From Candidatus Marinarcus aquaticus (GTDB lineage: Bacteria > Campylobacterota > Campylobacteria > Campylobacterales > Arcobacteraceae), in assembly GCF_004116335.1 (NCBI RefSeq), contig NZ_PDKN01000004.1, forward strand, positions 180,937 to 244,936: a stretch of DNA of 64,000 nt, written 5' to 3'. Within the stretch, counting starts at the first letter, position 1. The number at the start of each line of letters is the position of its first letter. Positions 1 through 7,783 of this stretch are shown here, piece after piece. The position numbers and the translations under genes are program-made. Below the pieces are notes generated by a model. That model was not told the origin of the DNA. It ran no database searches and was given only the letters and a program-made list of their open reading frames with translations.

Positions 1-1
1 A

Positions 2-1471
2 CGACTCTTTGGTGGCAGCAGTTTTCGAATCACCATTCCTTATATCAGTTCCTCAGAGGGAGAAATAAATTGCGTATCCTGCCACAACTCAAAAGATGGG
101 GATGTATTAGGAGCGATTTCTATTTCCATGTCCATGGATGATATTAAAGAGGTGGGTATCAATACCATCACCAACACAGCCATCATTGCTCTTATACTTA
201 TGGCCATTATTTTAGTCTTTATCAACCGTGTTATCAATCCATTTTTAATCATCTTTGATGCCATTAAACGTGTAATGAAACGTGCTCAAGAGGGTGATTA
301 TACTCAAAGAATTGAGTCAACAAATTCTAAAGAAGGGAAAGATGTCTCTAAATGGATCAACAGCTTCTTGGACAAGTTAGAAAACACACTACAAGATATT
401 CAAAAAGAGATTTCTGTCTTTTTAACCAATAAAAAAGCAGTGGTTGAGGACCCATTGATTAATGTTAATCATGCTGTCAGTAATCTCTCTTGCGTCTATA
501 AGTTTAGAAAAACGATTGAACATGATGAGAGTTTGGAGCAGATTTATAAACGCATCGGTCATGTGTTGGAGAATCGTCTGAATATCAAAGAGTTTAACAT
601 GTTTGAAGTAAATCAAAACACGGGTGAAGTTAATATCATATTTGAGAACAAACCGATTTATTGTGACCCACTTGAGTGTTGCAGAGCCAATCGAACCAAC
701 ACGGTAACCAACTCTTGCCAATTTGATGAGATTTGCAGTAAGTTTAAAAAAGTCAATAAAGAGTATATCTGTATTCCATATACTATTTCACATGACATTG
801 AACTTATCATAACATTAACCGCAAACACCAAAGAGGAGATCAATGTTATAAGAGAGCAAATCCCTATCATTGATGATTATATCAATACAGCCAAACCTGA
901 AATTGTCAGTAAACAGTTGATGCATATCTTAGAAAAATCAGCTCGATCAGATGCTTTAACAGGTCTTTATAACCGTAAGTTCCTTGAAGAATCAGTTCAA
1001 ACAATTGTCTCACAAGCAAAACGTTCAGAGATACAATACGGTATTTTAATGATTGATATTGACTATTTTAAAATGGTCAATGACACTTATGGTCATGATG
1101 TAGGGGATGAAGCAATTAAAGTGATTTCTCAAACGCTCAAAGAGAACATTCGTTCATCGGATGTTGCTGTACGTTACGGAGGAGAAGAGTTTCTTATCTT
1201 GCTTTATAATTGTGACCCAGAGTTTGTGGAAGAAGTTGCACAAAAAATTCGTATTGCATTTGCAGGAAAAACCATCAGTAAAAATAATGTCAGCTTCAGT
1301 AAAACCGTCAGTATTGGAGCTTCGGTCTTCCCGCTTCACACAGAAAACTTCTGGGAGTGTGTTAAATATGCTGATATTTCTTTATATGAAGCTAAAAATA
1401 CGGGACGTGATCGCGTCATCATGTTCTCTAAAGAGTTACTTGAAAAAAGTAATATCAACGAAAACTATTAA
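2..1471 (+). CDS. membrane diguanylate cyclase with heme-type sensor motif (5' end outside window)
   Basis: The frame is open from the window edge, so the N-terminus is missing; the first internal ATG (128) is not the start. In order: a periplasmic piece with a CVSCH (CxxCH) motif at nt 56-70 followed by a GDVLGAISI-type segment resembling the Tll0287-like/DUF3365 heme sensor fold; one transmembrane helix (about nt 170-235); a HAMP-like stretch; a Cys-rich GAF-like region (nt 500-900); and a C-terminal GGDEF domain. The active site is GGEEF (about nt 1178-1192), with an RSSD inhibitory site five residues before it, so it should make cyclic di-GMP from two GTP under product inhibition. Redox or gas sensing through heme c is inferred. 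A hairpin follows the stop. Confidence 0.88.
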   Translation, partial: RLFGGSSFRITIPYISSSEGEINCVSCHNSKDGDVLGAISISMSMDDIKEVGINTITNTAIIALILMAIILVFINRVINPFLIIFDAIKRVMKRAQEGDYTQRIESTNSKEGKDVSKWINSFLDKLENTLQDIQKEISVFLTNKKAVVEDPLINVNHAVSNLSCVYKFRKTIEHDESLEQIYKRIGHVLENRLNIKEFNMFEVNQNTGEVNIIFENKPIYCDPLECCRANRTNTVTNSCQFDEICSKFKKVNKEYICIPYTISHDIELIITLTANTKEEINVIREQIPIIDDYINTAKPEIVSKQLMHILEKSARSDALTGLYNRKFLEESVQTIVSQAKRSEIQYGILMIDIDYFKMVNDTYGHDVGDEAIKVISQTLKENIRSSDVAVRYGGEEFLILLYNCDPEFVEEVAQKIRIAFAGKTISKNNVSFSKTVSIGASVFPLHTENFWECVKYADISLYEAKNTGRDRVIMFSKELLEKSNINENY

Positions 1472-1490
1472 AAGGGTCTTTTGCCCTTTT
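1470..1490. terminator. hairpin between convergent genes
   Basis: AAAAGGG (1470-1476) pairs with CCCTTTT (1484-1490) over a 7-nt loop. It begins on the stop codon of the cyclase gene and lies just before the stop of the convergent hypothetical gene, so it may end transcription from both sides. Confidence 0.6.
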
Positions 1491-1494
1491 GGTT

Positions 1495-1848
1495 CTAGCC
1501 GTCACAATGAGTCTGATTTAAATCTGCTTCTTCACTTTTATTGGGTATATACGTGAAAATCACCACTGCTTTTTGTTCACTGTTGTGTTCAATTTCAAAT
1601 TTAAAATGACCCTCAATTTTTGGCAAGAGACCTAATGGTGGTTGATGATTAATCATAACAAGCCGTTTATTCACATCATCAATCAATCGTAACCCTGCCA
1701 TGGCATTGACCATGGGTTCTGGAACTGCCGTCATAGAAGAATCAAAATAGTAATAGGTCAATTCATCTTCACTGAAAGTATAAAAAGGTACGGTTGCGCC
1801 AATCACCTCAATGGGTCTGGCATCATCAGGAAGTCGGTAATCATTCAT
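1495..1848 (-). CDS. conserved-looking small hypothetical protein, 117 aa
   Basis: I do not recognise a family. It is a soluble acidic protein with no signal peptide or membrane segment. Aromatic and beta-prone stretches (VPFYTF, LTYYYF, FKFEIEH, AVVIFTYIP) suggest a compact beta-rich fold, and a single Cys lies near the C-terminus. An ATG six bases further upstream (1854) is in frame, but it abuts the AAAGGA Shine-Dalgarno sequence (1855-1860). The ATG at 1848 has the proper six-base spacing and is preferred. It is convergent to the diguanylate cyclase and divergent from argB, so it is probably a monocistronic gene. No function is proposed. Confidence 0.7.
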   Translation of the reverse strand: MNDYRLPDDARPIEVIGATVPFYTFSEDELTYYYFDSSMTAVPEPMVNAMAGLRLIDDVNKRLVMINHQPPLGLLPKIEGHFKFEIEHNSEQKAVVIFTYIPNKSEEADLNQTHCDG

Positions 1849-1896
1849 TGTCATCCTTTCTCTGTGTTATTTTACATAAAAACACTACAAACTTCG

Positions 1897-1910
1897 TTGA
1901 CAACTGTCAA
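1897..1910. promoter_or_regulatory. dyad TTGAC-N4-GTCAA upstream of argB
   Basis: TTGAC AACT GTCAA is a perfect 5+5 dyad with the spacing typical of CRP/FNR-family operators. It sits about 40 bp upstream of the argB -10 box, between two copies of the nonamer ATTTTACAT (about 1869 and 1914). The factor that would bind is unknown. A similar dyad lies before petA at 4518. Confidence 0.35.
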
Positions 1911-1948
1911 TCCTATTTTACATTATAAAAGAAAAAGTATTTTTTAAG

Positions 1949-1954
1949 TATAAT
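1949..1954 (+). promoter_or_regulatory. -10 box for argB-thrC
   Basis: A perfect TATAAT follows a T-rich stretch (TTTTTAAG), the usual look of housekeeping promoters in Campylobacterota. It leaves a 5' leader of about 55 nt before the argB ATG. Confidence 0.55.
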
Positions 1955-2014
1955 GCAGCTTTATTACGCAGATATTGAGTCACGCAATATCAATATTTTA
2001 ACAGGTTAATCATC

Positions 2015-2920
2015 ATGCAAAAAAAACACACAACAGTCGAAACACTGCTTGAAGCAATACCCTACATTAAAAAATTTTATGGAAAAACCATTGTTATTAA
2101 ATATGGGGGGTCTGCACAAACCAGTCCCGATTTAAAAGAGAAGTTCGCACAAGACATTGCACTTCTGTCTTTAGTAGGGATTAAACCCGTCATAGTTCAT
2201 GGAGGTGGAGCTCGTATTTCTGAACTGCTTGGAAAACTTGAAATCAACTCTGAGTTTGTAGATGGACACCGAGTTACCAGTGAAGATACCATGCGAGTTG
2301 TTGAAATGGTTTTAAGTGGTGAGATTAATAAAAACATCACTTCACTACTGAATCACCACGGTGCAAAAGCGATTGGTATTTCAGGAAAAGACTCTTCTAT
2401 CATCAAAGCTAAACCTAAAGATAATGGAAAATTTGGATATACGGGTGTGGTCACTGAAATCAACGAAAAGATGATTAATAATCTTATTAAAGAAGGGTTT
2501 ATCCCTGTTATTGCCCCAATTGCAGACAGTGCGACACCAAATCACCCAGGCTTTAACATCAATGCAGATGTGGCTGCATCTAAAATTGCCAGTGCCATTG
2601 GTGCTCAAAAAGTTCTGTTTTTAACCGATACTGTAGGGGTTTTAGATAAAGAGGGAAAACTTCTGAACTCTTTAGATAAAAAAGATGTGGCAAAATATAA
2701 AGCCGATGGAACGATTGCAGGTGGCATGATTCCTAAAGTAGATTCATGCATCGATGCCATTTACAATGGAGTCAACAAGGCACACATCATTGATGGTCGA
2801 GTAGAACACTCTATTTTATTGGAGCTGTTTACCAGTGATGGTATTGGTACTCAATTTTTAAGAAAAGATAATCCAAACAATGGCATTGATATGGACAAAC
2901 TTTTAAACGATGAGATGTAA
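2015..2920 (+). CDS. argB: acetylglutamate kinase
   Basis: Phosphorylates N-acetyl-L-glutamate with ATP, the second step of arginine synthesis, in the cytoplasm. The 301-residue length fits the family. The amino acid kinase fold shows in the glycine-rich KYGGSA phosphate loop (residues 29-34), the VHGGG substrate loop (61-65), the N-acetylglutamate-binding stretch around VDGHRVT, and the C-terminal GGMIPKV motif. A perfect -10 box lies 60 bp upstream. The next gene, thrC, begins 24 bp after the stop, so they are probably co-transcribed, although the pathways are unrelated. Confidence 0.95.
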   Translation: MQKKHTTVETLLEAIPYIKKFYGKTIVIKYGGSAQTSPDLKEKFAQDIALLSLVGIKPVIVHGGGARISELLGKLEINSEFVDGHRVTSEDTMRVVEMVLSGEINKNITSLLNHHGAKAIGISGKDSSIIKAKPKDNGKFGYTGVVTEINEKMINNLIKEGFIPVIAPIADSATPNHPGFNINADVAASKIASAIGAQKVLFLTDTVGVLDKEGKLLNSLDKKDVAKYKADGTIAGGMIPKVDSCIDAIYNGVNKAHIIDGRVEHSILLELFTSDGIGTQFLRKDNPNNGIDMDKLLNDEM

Positions 2921-2944
2921 GCGTATAGAATAAGGATATATATT

Positions 2945-4420
2945 ATGAATTTTATAGAAACACGTGGAAACGATACTAAAAACCTTCAAGAGGTCAGTTT
3001 TTCTCAAGCCATATTAAACCCAAGTGCCTCTTTTGGTGGTTTGTATGTTCCAAAAGAGTTACCACAGTTGGGACTTGAGTTTGTTAAAGCACACCTAAAC
3101 TCAAGTTACAAAGAGTTGGCTTTTGCCCTTTTAAAAAAATTTGAAATTGATATTGATGATGGTGAGATTCACAAAGCACTTGATTTGTATGACAACTTTG
3201 ATAATCCCAAAGACCCATGTCCGGTTGTAAAAGTTAAAGAGGATTTATTTGTACAAGAGCAATATCATGGACCAACCAGAGCCTTTAAAGATATGGCTTT
3301 ACAACCATTTGGTTCACTGCTTTCAAGCTTGGCAAAGAAAAACAATGAGCACTATCTTATTTTAGCTGCAACTTCGGGAGATACAGGACCAGCTGCACTG
3401 AATACGTTTAAAAACAAAGAGGGTATTCAAGTTGCTTGTATGTACCCAAGTGGTGGAACAAGTGACGTTCAGCGTCTTCAAATGGTGTGTGAAGATGGTG
3501 CAAATCTTAAAGTCATTGGTATCAATGGAAACTTTGATGACGCGCAAGCTGCACTGAAAAACCTTTTAGCTTCATCGACATTTAAAAATGAGCTGCACAA
3601 ACACAACATCAAGTTAAGTGCGGCTAATTCCGTGAACTTTGGACGAATTATTTTTCAAATCATCTATCACATTCACTCATACATTGAATTAGTCAAACAA
3701 AATGAAATCAGCTTAGGGGATGCGATTTATTTGATTGTACCAAGTGGGAACTTCGGTAATGCCTTAGGTGGATATTATGCCATGAAAATGGGCATTCCAA
3801 TTGAAAAAATTCTCATTGCTTCCAATGAAAATAATATTTTAACGCAATGGATCAATGATGGAGTATATGATATTCGAGGCAAAGAGTTGATTTTAACCAA
3901 GTCTCCTGCTATGGATATTTTAAAATCATCCAACATTGAAAGAGTGCTGTTTGACCTGTTTGGAGCTGAGCGCACAAAAGAATTGATGGAAAACCTCCAT
4001 GAGAAGCAATACTTTACATTAAGTACGTGTGAAAAAGAACAAATTCAAGCGATTTTCTCTGCCATTTATTCAGATGATGCATATGGTTCAAGCAAAATCA
4101 AAGAGTTTTTAGATGAGGGATATTTGATGGACCCTCATACAGCAACATGTCTTAAAGCCTATGAAAACCTAAAAGAGAAACCACTTAAAACAGTCATGTA
4201 CTCAACAGCAGAGTGGACCAAGTTTTCTCCAACGGTTTTAAATGCTCTGAATGAAACCAATATTTCTTATGCAGATAAGGAAGCGTTAGAAACCATTGCA
4301 CAAAAAAATAACGCGAAAATTCCAGAGAGTGTGCAAGCACTTTTCTCTGCAAACGTGATTCATGACACCATCATTGATAAAGAAGATATAGAAAAAGAAA
4401 TCATCAATTTTATCCAATAA
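2945..4420 (+). CDS. thrC: threonine synthase
   Basis: A pyridoxal phosphate enzyme that converts O-phospho-L-homoserine to L-threonine. It has an N-terminal threonine synthase domain (first 80 residues) and then the PLP fold, with Schiff-base lysine K115 in a TRAFKDMALQ context, the SGDTGPAA loop and a PSGNFGNA phosphate-binding loop. At 491 aa it belongs to the longer class of the family. The start ATG has AAGGA at -13 to -9. The homoserine kinase that feeds it (thrB) lies at 35577-36458, so the pathway is split across the window. A strong AT-rich hairpin follows the gene. Confidence 0.95.
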   Translation: MNFIETRGNDTKNLQEVSFSQAILNPSASFGGLYVPKELPQLGLEFVKAHLNSSYKELAFALLKKFEIDIDDGEIHKALDLYDNFDNPKDPCPVVKVKEDLFVQEQYHGPTRAFKDMALQPFGSLLSSLAKKNNEHYLILAATSGDTGPAALNTFKNKEGIQVACMYPSGGTSDVQRLQMVCEDGANLKVIGINGNFDDAQAALKNLLASSTFKNELHKHNIKLSAANSVNFGRIIFQIIYHIHSYIELVKQNEISLGDAIYLIVPSGNFGNALGGYYAMKMGIPIEKILIASNENNILTQWINDGVYDIRGKELILTKSPAMDILKSSNIERVLFDLFGAERTKELMENLHEKQYFTLSTCEKEQIQAIFSAIYSDDAYGSSKIKEFLDEGYLMDPHTATCLKAYENLKEKPLKTVMYSTAEWTKFSPTVLNALNETNISYADKEALETIAQKNNAKIPESVQALFSANVIHDTIIDKEDIEKEIINFIQ

Positions 4421-4431
4421 ACACGATGAAT

Positions 4432-4462
4432 GTTATCAAAAAAAGACACTTTTTTTGATAAC
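4432..4462. terminator. 14-bp perfect hairpin after thrC
   Basis: GTTATCAAAAAAAG (4432-4445) is perfectly complementary to CTTTTTTTGATAAC (4449-4462) around a 3-nt loop. The T-run lies inside the right arm rather than after it. It starts 11 bp after the thrC stop and probably separates thrC from the pet operon. Confidence 0.65.
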
Positions 4463-4517
4463 TTATTCTTATATATCGTGTACATTCTACCCACTGTATA
4501 AATAATATACACCTTTC

Positions 4518-4531
4518 TTGACCTATGTCAT
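4518..4531. promoter_or_regulatory. dyad TTGAC-N4-GTCAT upstream of petA
   Basis: TTGAC CTAT GTCAT lies 23 bp upstream of the -10 box of the bc1 operon. It has the same architecture as the site before argB. A nearby TGTATA/TATACA hairpin (4495-4511) may overlap the same control region. Binding by a CRP/FNR-family regulator is inferred only from the architecture. Confidence 0.35.
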
Positions 4532-4553
4532 AATAATTTAAGTAAAAATGAAA

Positions 4554-4559
4554 TATAAT
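4554..4559 (+). promoter_or_regulatory. -10 box for petABC
   Basis: TATAAT sits 35 bp before the petA ATG in an A/T-rich context. No good -35 is visible, as is usual in this phylum. The petA ribosome binding site AAGGAAG follows at about 4581. Confidence 0.5.
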
Positions 4560-4593
4560 AGCTAGATTTTATTTTAAAATAAGGAAGAGATTT

Positions 4594-5100
4594 ATGTCTA
4601 ACGATACAAATAGACGGGATTTTCTTGGTTACTCATTTGCTGCTGTTGCCGCAGTGGGTGGTGCTGCTTCTCTTGTTGGTATGAAAAAAGTATGGGATCC
4701 GCTTCCAAGCGTACTTGCTGGTGGATTCACAACAATAGACTTAGCTCCATTAAAAGCAGGAGAACCAGAAACATTCACATGGAGAGGAAAGCCGATTTTT
4801 GTTCTTAAAAAAACGGCTGATATGGAAGGTTCTGAAAGAGATTTAATTATTGGTGATGACAGATATACTGTTGCTATTGGTCTTTGTACACACTTAGGTT
4901 GTATCCCTGCGTGGAAAAAAGACAAATGGAAATGTGCATGTCATGGTGGGGAGTTCAATCCAAGTGCAAAACAAGTTTTTGGTCCACCTCCAAGACCGCT
5001 TGATGTACCTCCATTTGAAGTTCAAGGAACGACTATCGTTTTAGGTAATGAAGGTCCTGAATCTAAAAAAATTGCTGCATTCGTAGCAACACAAGCGTAG
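4594..5100 (+). CDS. petA: ubiquinol-cytochrome c reductase, Rieske iron-sulfur subunit
   Basis: The 2Fe-2S subunit of the bc1 complex, which takes an electron from quinol at the outer face of the inner membrane and hands it to cytochrome c1. The N-terminus has a twin-arginine signal (NRRDF, residues 6-10) and a hydrophobic anchor to about residue 30. Rieske box 1 is C98-x-H100-x2-C103; box 2 is C114-x-C116-H117, followed by a GPPPRPLDVPP proline loop. The length (168 aa) is normal. It is the first gene of a petABC operon and ends 10 bp before the petB start. Confidence 0.96.
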   Translation: MSNDTNRRDFLGYSFAAVAAVGGAASLVGMKKVWDPLPSVLAGGFTTIDLAPLKAGEPETFTWRGKPIFVLKKTADMEGSERDLIIGDDRYTVAIGLCTHLGCIPAWKKDKWKCACHGGEFNPSAKQVFGPPPRPLDVPPFEVQGTTIVLGNEGPESKKIAAFVATQA

Positions 5101-5110
5101 GAGATTGAGT

Positions 5111-6358
5111 ATGGCAAAATTTGAAAAAGCAAACTCAGTAGGTGAGTGGTTAGATCAAAGATTAAACCTAACAGCTCTTAACAAGGTGATGATGACGGAA
5201 TATTGGATTCCAAAAAATATCAACTTTTTATGGGCGATGGGTGTTCTTTTAGCAACAACTTTTGGTATTTTAGTTATTTCTGGTCTGTTCTTAATGATGT
5301 ACTACAAACCAGATGTAAACTTAGCGTTTGATTCAGTTAACTATACAATTATGCAAGAAGTTGCATATGGTTGGTTATTCAGACACATGCACGGGGTTGC
5401 AGCGTCAGTTGTATTCTTAATCATCTATATTCACATGTTTACTGGAATCTATTATGGATCTTATAAACAAGGGCGAGAGATGATTTGGATTTCAGGTATG
5501 TTATTATTTATGACATTCTCTGCTGCTGGATTCTCTGGATATATGTTACCATGGGGACAAATGTCTTACTGGGCTGCAATGGTTATTACCAACCTTTTTG
5601 GTGGTATTCCAGTGATTGGTGATGCATTGGTTGTATGGATCAGAGGTGACTTTAACGTTGCGGATGCTACATTAACTCGATTCTTTATGTTACACGTATT
5701 CTTATTACCTATCGTTATCATGGGTCTGATTGGATTACACTTCTATACATTAAGAATTCCTCACGTTAACAACCAAGATTCTGATGAAGTTGACTTTGAT
5801 GCTGAAGCTGAAAAATACTTAAGCGGAAATAAAAAAGAGTCTCAAGTTATTCCATTCTGGCCAGTATTTATCTCTAAAGATTTAGCGGTACTTGGAATCT
5901 TCTTAATTTTCTATTTCTATTTGGTATTCTTCCACTATAACTTTGCAATGGATCCAGTTAACTTTGATCCTGCAGATAACATGGTAACGCCAGCACACAT
6001 CTACCCAGAGTGGTACTTTTTATGGTCATATGAAGTATTAAGAGGTTTCTTCTTTGATGTTGGTCCTGTTAAAGCGTTTGATATTGGTTTAGCTGCGTTT
6101 GGTTTTGCAAATGCTATTTTCTTACTGTTACCATTCTTGGACAGAGATACTCAAATCCTACCTGCACACAAAAGACCTAAATTCTTTATTTGGTTCTGGA
6201 TTTTAATGGTGGATTTAATTGTATTAACTGTTTATGGAAAACTGCCTCCAACAGGTATCAATGCATGGGTAGGATTCTTTGCTGCAACTGCGTTTATTAT
6301 CCTATTCTTAATTTTACCAATCATCACGAAATCTGATGCGAAAAAGAGAGGTGCATAA
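5111..6358 (+). CDS. petB: ubiquinol-cytochrome c reductase, cytochrome b subunit
   Basis: The core quinol-oxidising membrane subunit of bc1, carrying two b hemes. It has about eight hydrophobic segments, the paired heme histidines in the FRHMHG and later MLHVFLLP/GLHFYTLRIPH segments, and the Qo-site signature PEWYFLWSYEVLRG (a PEWY motif). An in-frame TTG at 5105 could extend it by two codons, but AGGAG at 5099-5103 is correctly spaced only for the ATG at 5111. The stop overlaps the petC start by one base (TAATG). The length of 415 residues is normal for the phylum. Confidence 0.96.
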   Translation: MAKFEKANSVGEWLDQRLNLTALNKVMMTEYWIPKNINFLWAMGVLLATTFGILVISGLFLMMYYKPDVNLAFDSVNYTIMQEVAYGWLFRHMHGVAASVVFLIIYIHMFTGIYYGSYKQGREMIWISGMLLFMTFSAAGFSGYMLPWGQMSYWAAMVITNLFGGIPVIGDALVVWIRGDFNVADATLTRFFMLHVFLLPIVIMGLIGLHFYTLRIPHVNNQDSDEVDFDAEAEKYLSGNKKESQVIPFWPVFISKDLAVLGIFLIFYFYLVFFHYNFAMDPVNFDPADNMVTPAHIYPEWYFLWSYEVLRGFFFDVGPVKAFDIGLAAFGFANAIFLLLPFLDRDTQILPAHKRPKFFIWFWILMVDLIVLTVYGKLPPTGINAWVGFFAATAFIILFLILPIITKSDAKKRGA

Positions 6359-7230
6359 TGAAAGAATTAAAAATTTTAGCAGTAGTAGTAGTCCTTACAC
6401 TTATTACTTACTGGGGAGTTGAGCCATTTGCACACTCACAAATGCACCCACATGTTGAAGAACCAGAGTATTCATTTAAAGATGTAGATGGATTAAATGG
6501 TCTTACGGGTAACGCAGAAGCTGGTGCGGTTTTAGTTCAATCTAACTGTACTGCGTGTCACTCTATTGAATCTCAAGGATTCCCTAAATTAATGGATGAT
6601 GCGAGCAGTGCTGCAGCATACGGTGTTGTTCCACCAGATTTAGGAACAGCAGGTAAACTGTACAATGCAGATTTCTTAGCAGCATTTATTAAAGACCCTG
6701 CAACAGCCACAAAAACATCACACAAATTTGTGGATGGAAAAATTCACCCAATGCCGGGTTACTCTTGGATGCAACCTCAAGAGATTGCAGATATGGTTGC
6801 ATATTTACAATCAATTGCTCCAGAAGAAATGACGAACAAAGAGGTATTTACAAATGCTTGTCAACGATGTCACTCTATTAAATATGGTGACATGCAAAAC
6901 GGTACAATGACTGCATTTACTCCTGTTGAGAACATTAAATCTTATATGGGTAAAATCCCACCTGATTTATCTCAATACATCAGAAGTAGAGGTGCAAGTT
7001 ATTTACATGAATTCATTAATGACCCTCAAAAACATTTAGAAGGTACTGCAATGCCTAGAGTTGGTTTAACTCAAGATGCTGAAGAGCAAGTGGTTGCATA
7101 CATGAAAGAAGTTGGTGATTCTAAAGCAGACGAAAGAGCAGCATTAGGACCAAAATTCTTAATCTATTTGGTAATTTTTGCAATTTTTGCATGGTTATGG
7201 AAAGTTAAACAATGGAGAGATATGCACTAA
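6358..7230 (+). CDS. petC: ubiquinol-cytochrome c reductase, diheme cytochrome c subunit
   Basis: The electron-output subunit of bc1. Unlike mitochondrial cytochrome c1 it carries two c-type hemes, typical of Campylobacterota: CTACH at 64-68 and CQRCH at 168-172. Likely methionine ligands are in the PMPGYSWM and AMPRVG segments. A hydrophobic N-terminal segment (residues 4-19) and a C-terminal membrane anchor (about 267-285) are visible. Translation is probably coupled to petB through the TAATG overlap. The next gene, a small cytochrome, starts 31 bp later. Confidence 0.95.
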   Translation: MKELKILAVVVVLTLITYWGVEPFAHSQMHPHVEEPEYSFKDVDGLNGLTGNAEAGAVLVQSNCTACHSIESQGFPKLMDDASSAAAYGVVPPDLGTAGKLYNADFLAAFIKDPATATKTSHKFVDGKIHPMPGYSWMQPQEIADMVAYLQSIAPEEMTNKEVFTNACQRCHSIKYGDMQNGTMTAFTPVENIKSYMGKIPPDLSQYIRSRGASYLHEFINDPQKHLEGTAMPRVGLTQDAEEQVVAYMKEVGDSKADERAALGPKFLIYLVIFAIFAWLWKVKQWRDMH

Positions 7231-7261
7231 GCATATCTTTTCATCAATTGAAAGGGAAAGA

Positions 7262-7657
7262 ATGAAATTAGGAAAACTATTAATCGCTGGATTTTTAGCA
7301 TTCTCTGTAGCTCAAGCTGAAGATGTAATGCAAAAATCAATGTCAATGATGGAAGAAGGAATGACTCAAATTCAACAAGGTTTCTTAAACAATAACATTG
7401 CGTTAATTGAAAATGGAACCAAACTTGTGAACGAAGGTAACTCTTTATTTAATAAAAAAGAGGTTATTGGTCAATATCTTACTGAAGAGAAAAAACATTT
7501 GGTAAACGTTGCGGTGAATGCTTCTAAAAGAATCACACTTGACGTAAATGTTTTAAACTTAAATTTAGAAGAGAAAGCTTATATCAAAGCTTCTAACGCT
7601 TACTCAGATATCTTAAATGCATGTTCAAGCTGTCATGCACTTGTAAGAAACTGGTAA
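7262..7657 (+). CDS. periplasmic monoheme c-type cytochrome, 131 aa
   Basis: The signal peptide (residues 1-20, cleavage near AQA|ED) is followed by a mostly helical mature protein of about 110 residues with a single heme site, CSSCH (121-125), very near the C-terminus. A C-terminal CxxCH in a helical protein of this size resembles cytochrome c' and cytochrome c556 folds; that is inference. The frame is open further upstream into petC (to 7178), but the ATG at 7262 follows AAAGGGAAAG and begins a proper signal peptide. As the fourth gene after petABC it may carry electrons from bc1 or bind small ligands. Confidence 0.85.
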   Translation: MKLGKLLIAGFLAFSVAQAEDVMQKSMSMMEEGMTQIQQGFLNNNIALIENGTKLVNEGNSLFNKKEVIGQYLTEEKKHLVNVAVNASKRITLDVNVLNLNLEEKAYIKASNAYSDILNACSSCHALVRNW

Positions 7658-7667
7658 TATTTCTTAT

Positions 7668-7696
7668 TTGAGTATGAAGATTTTCTTCATACTCAA
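7668..7696 (+). terminator. 13-bp hairpin ending the pet operon
   Basis: TTGAGTATGAAGA (7668-7680) pairs perfectly with TCTTCATACTCAA (7684-7696) around TTT. It lies 11 bp after the small cytochrome gene and separates the bc1 unit from the bd-like pair, which therefore probably has its own promoter within 7697-7783 (a TAGAAT at 7751-7756 is a candidate -10). Confidence 0.7.
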
Positions 7697-7783
7697 CTTC
7701 TCAAATCTAATATTTTTCTTAAATCTAACAATTAATTAACAGTACTTCTGTAGAATTCCAGTAAATTCTAAAAAGGAGGATTT

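Noticed and set aside
1161..1556. Long plus-strand ORF of 131 codons overlapping the end of the GGDEF gene
   Set aside because: It lies in another frame of a clear GGDEF coding region, has no ribosome binding site, and its translation has no recognisable character.
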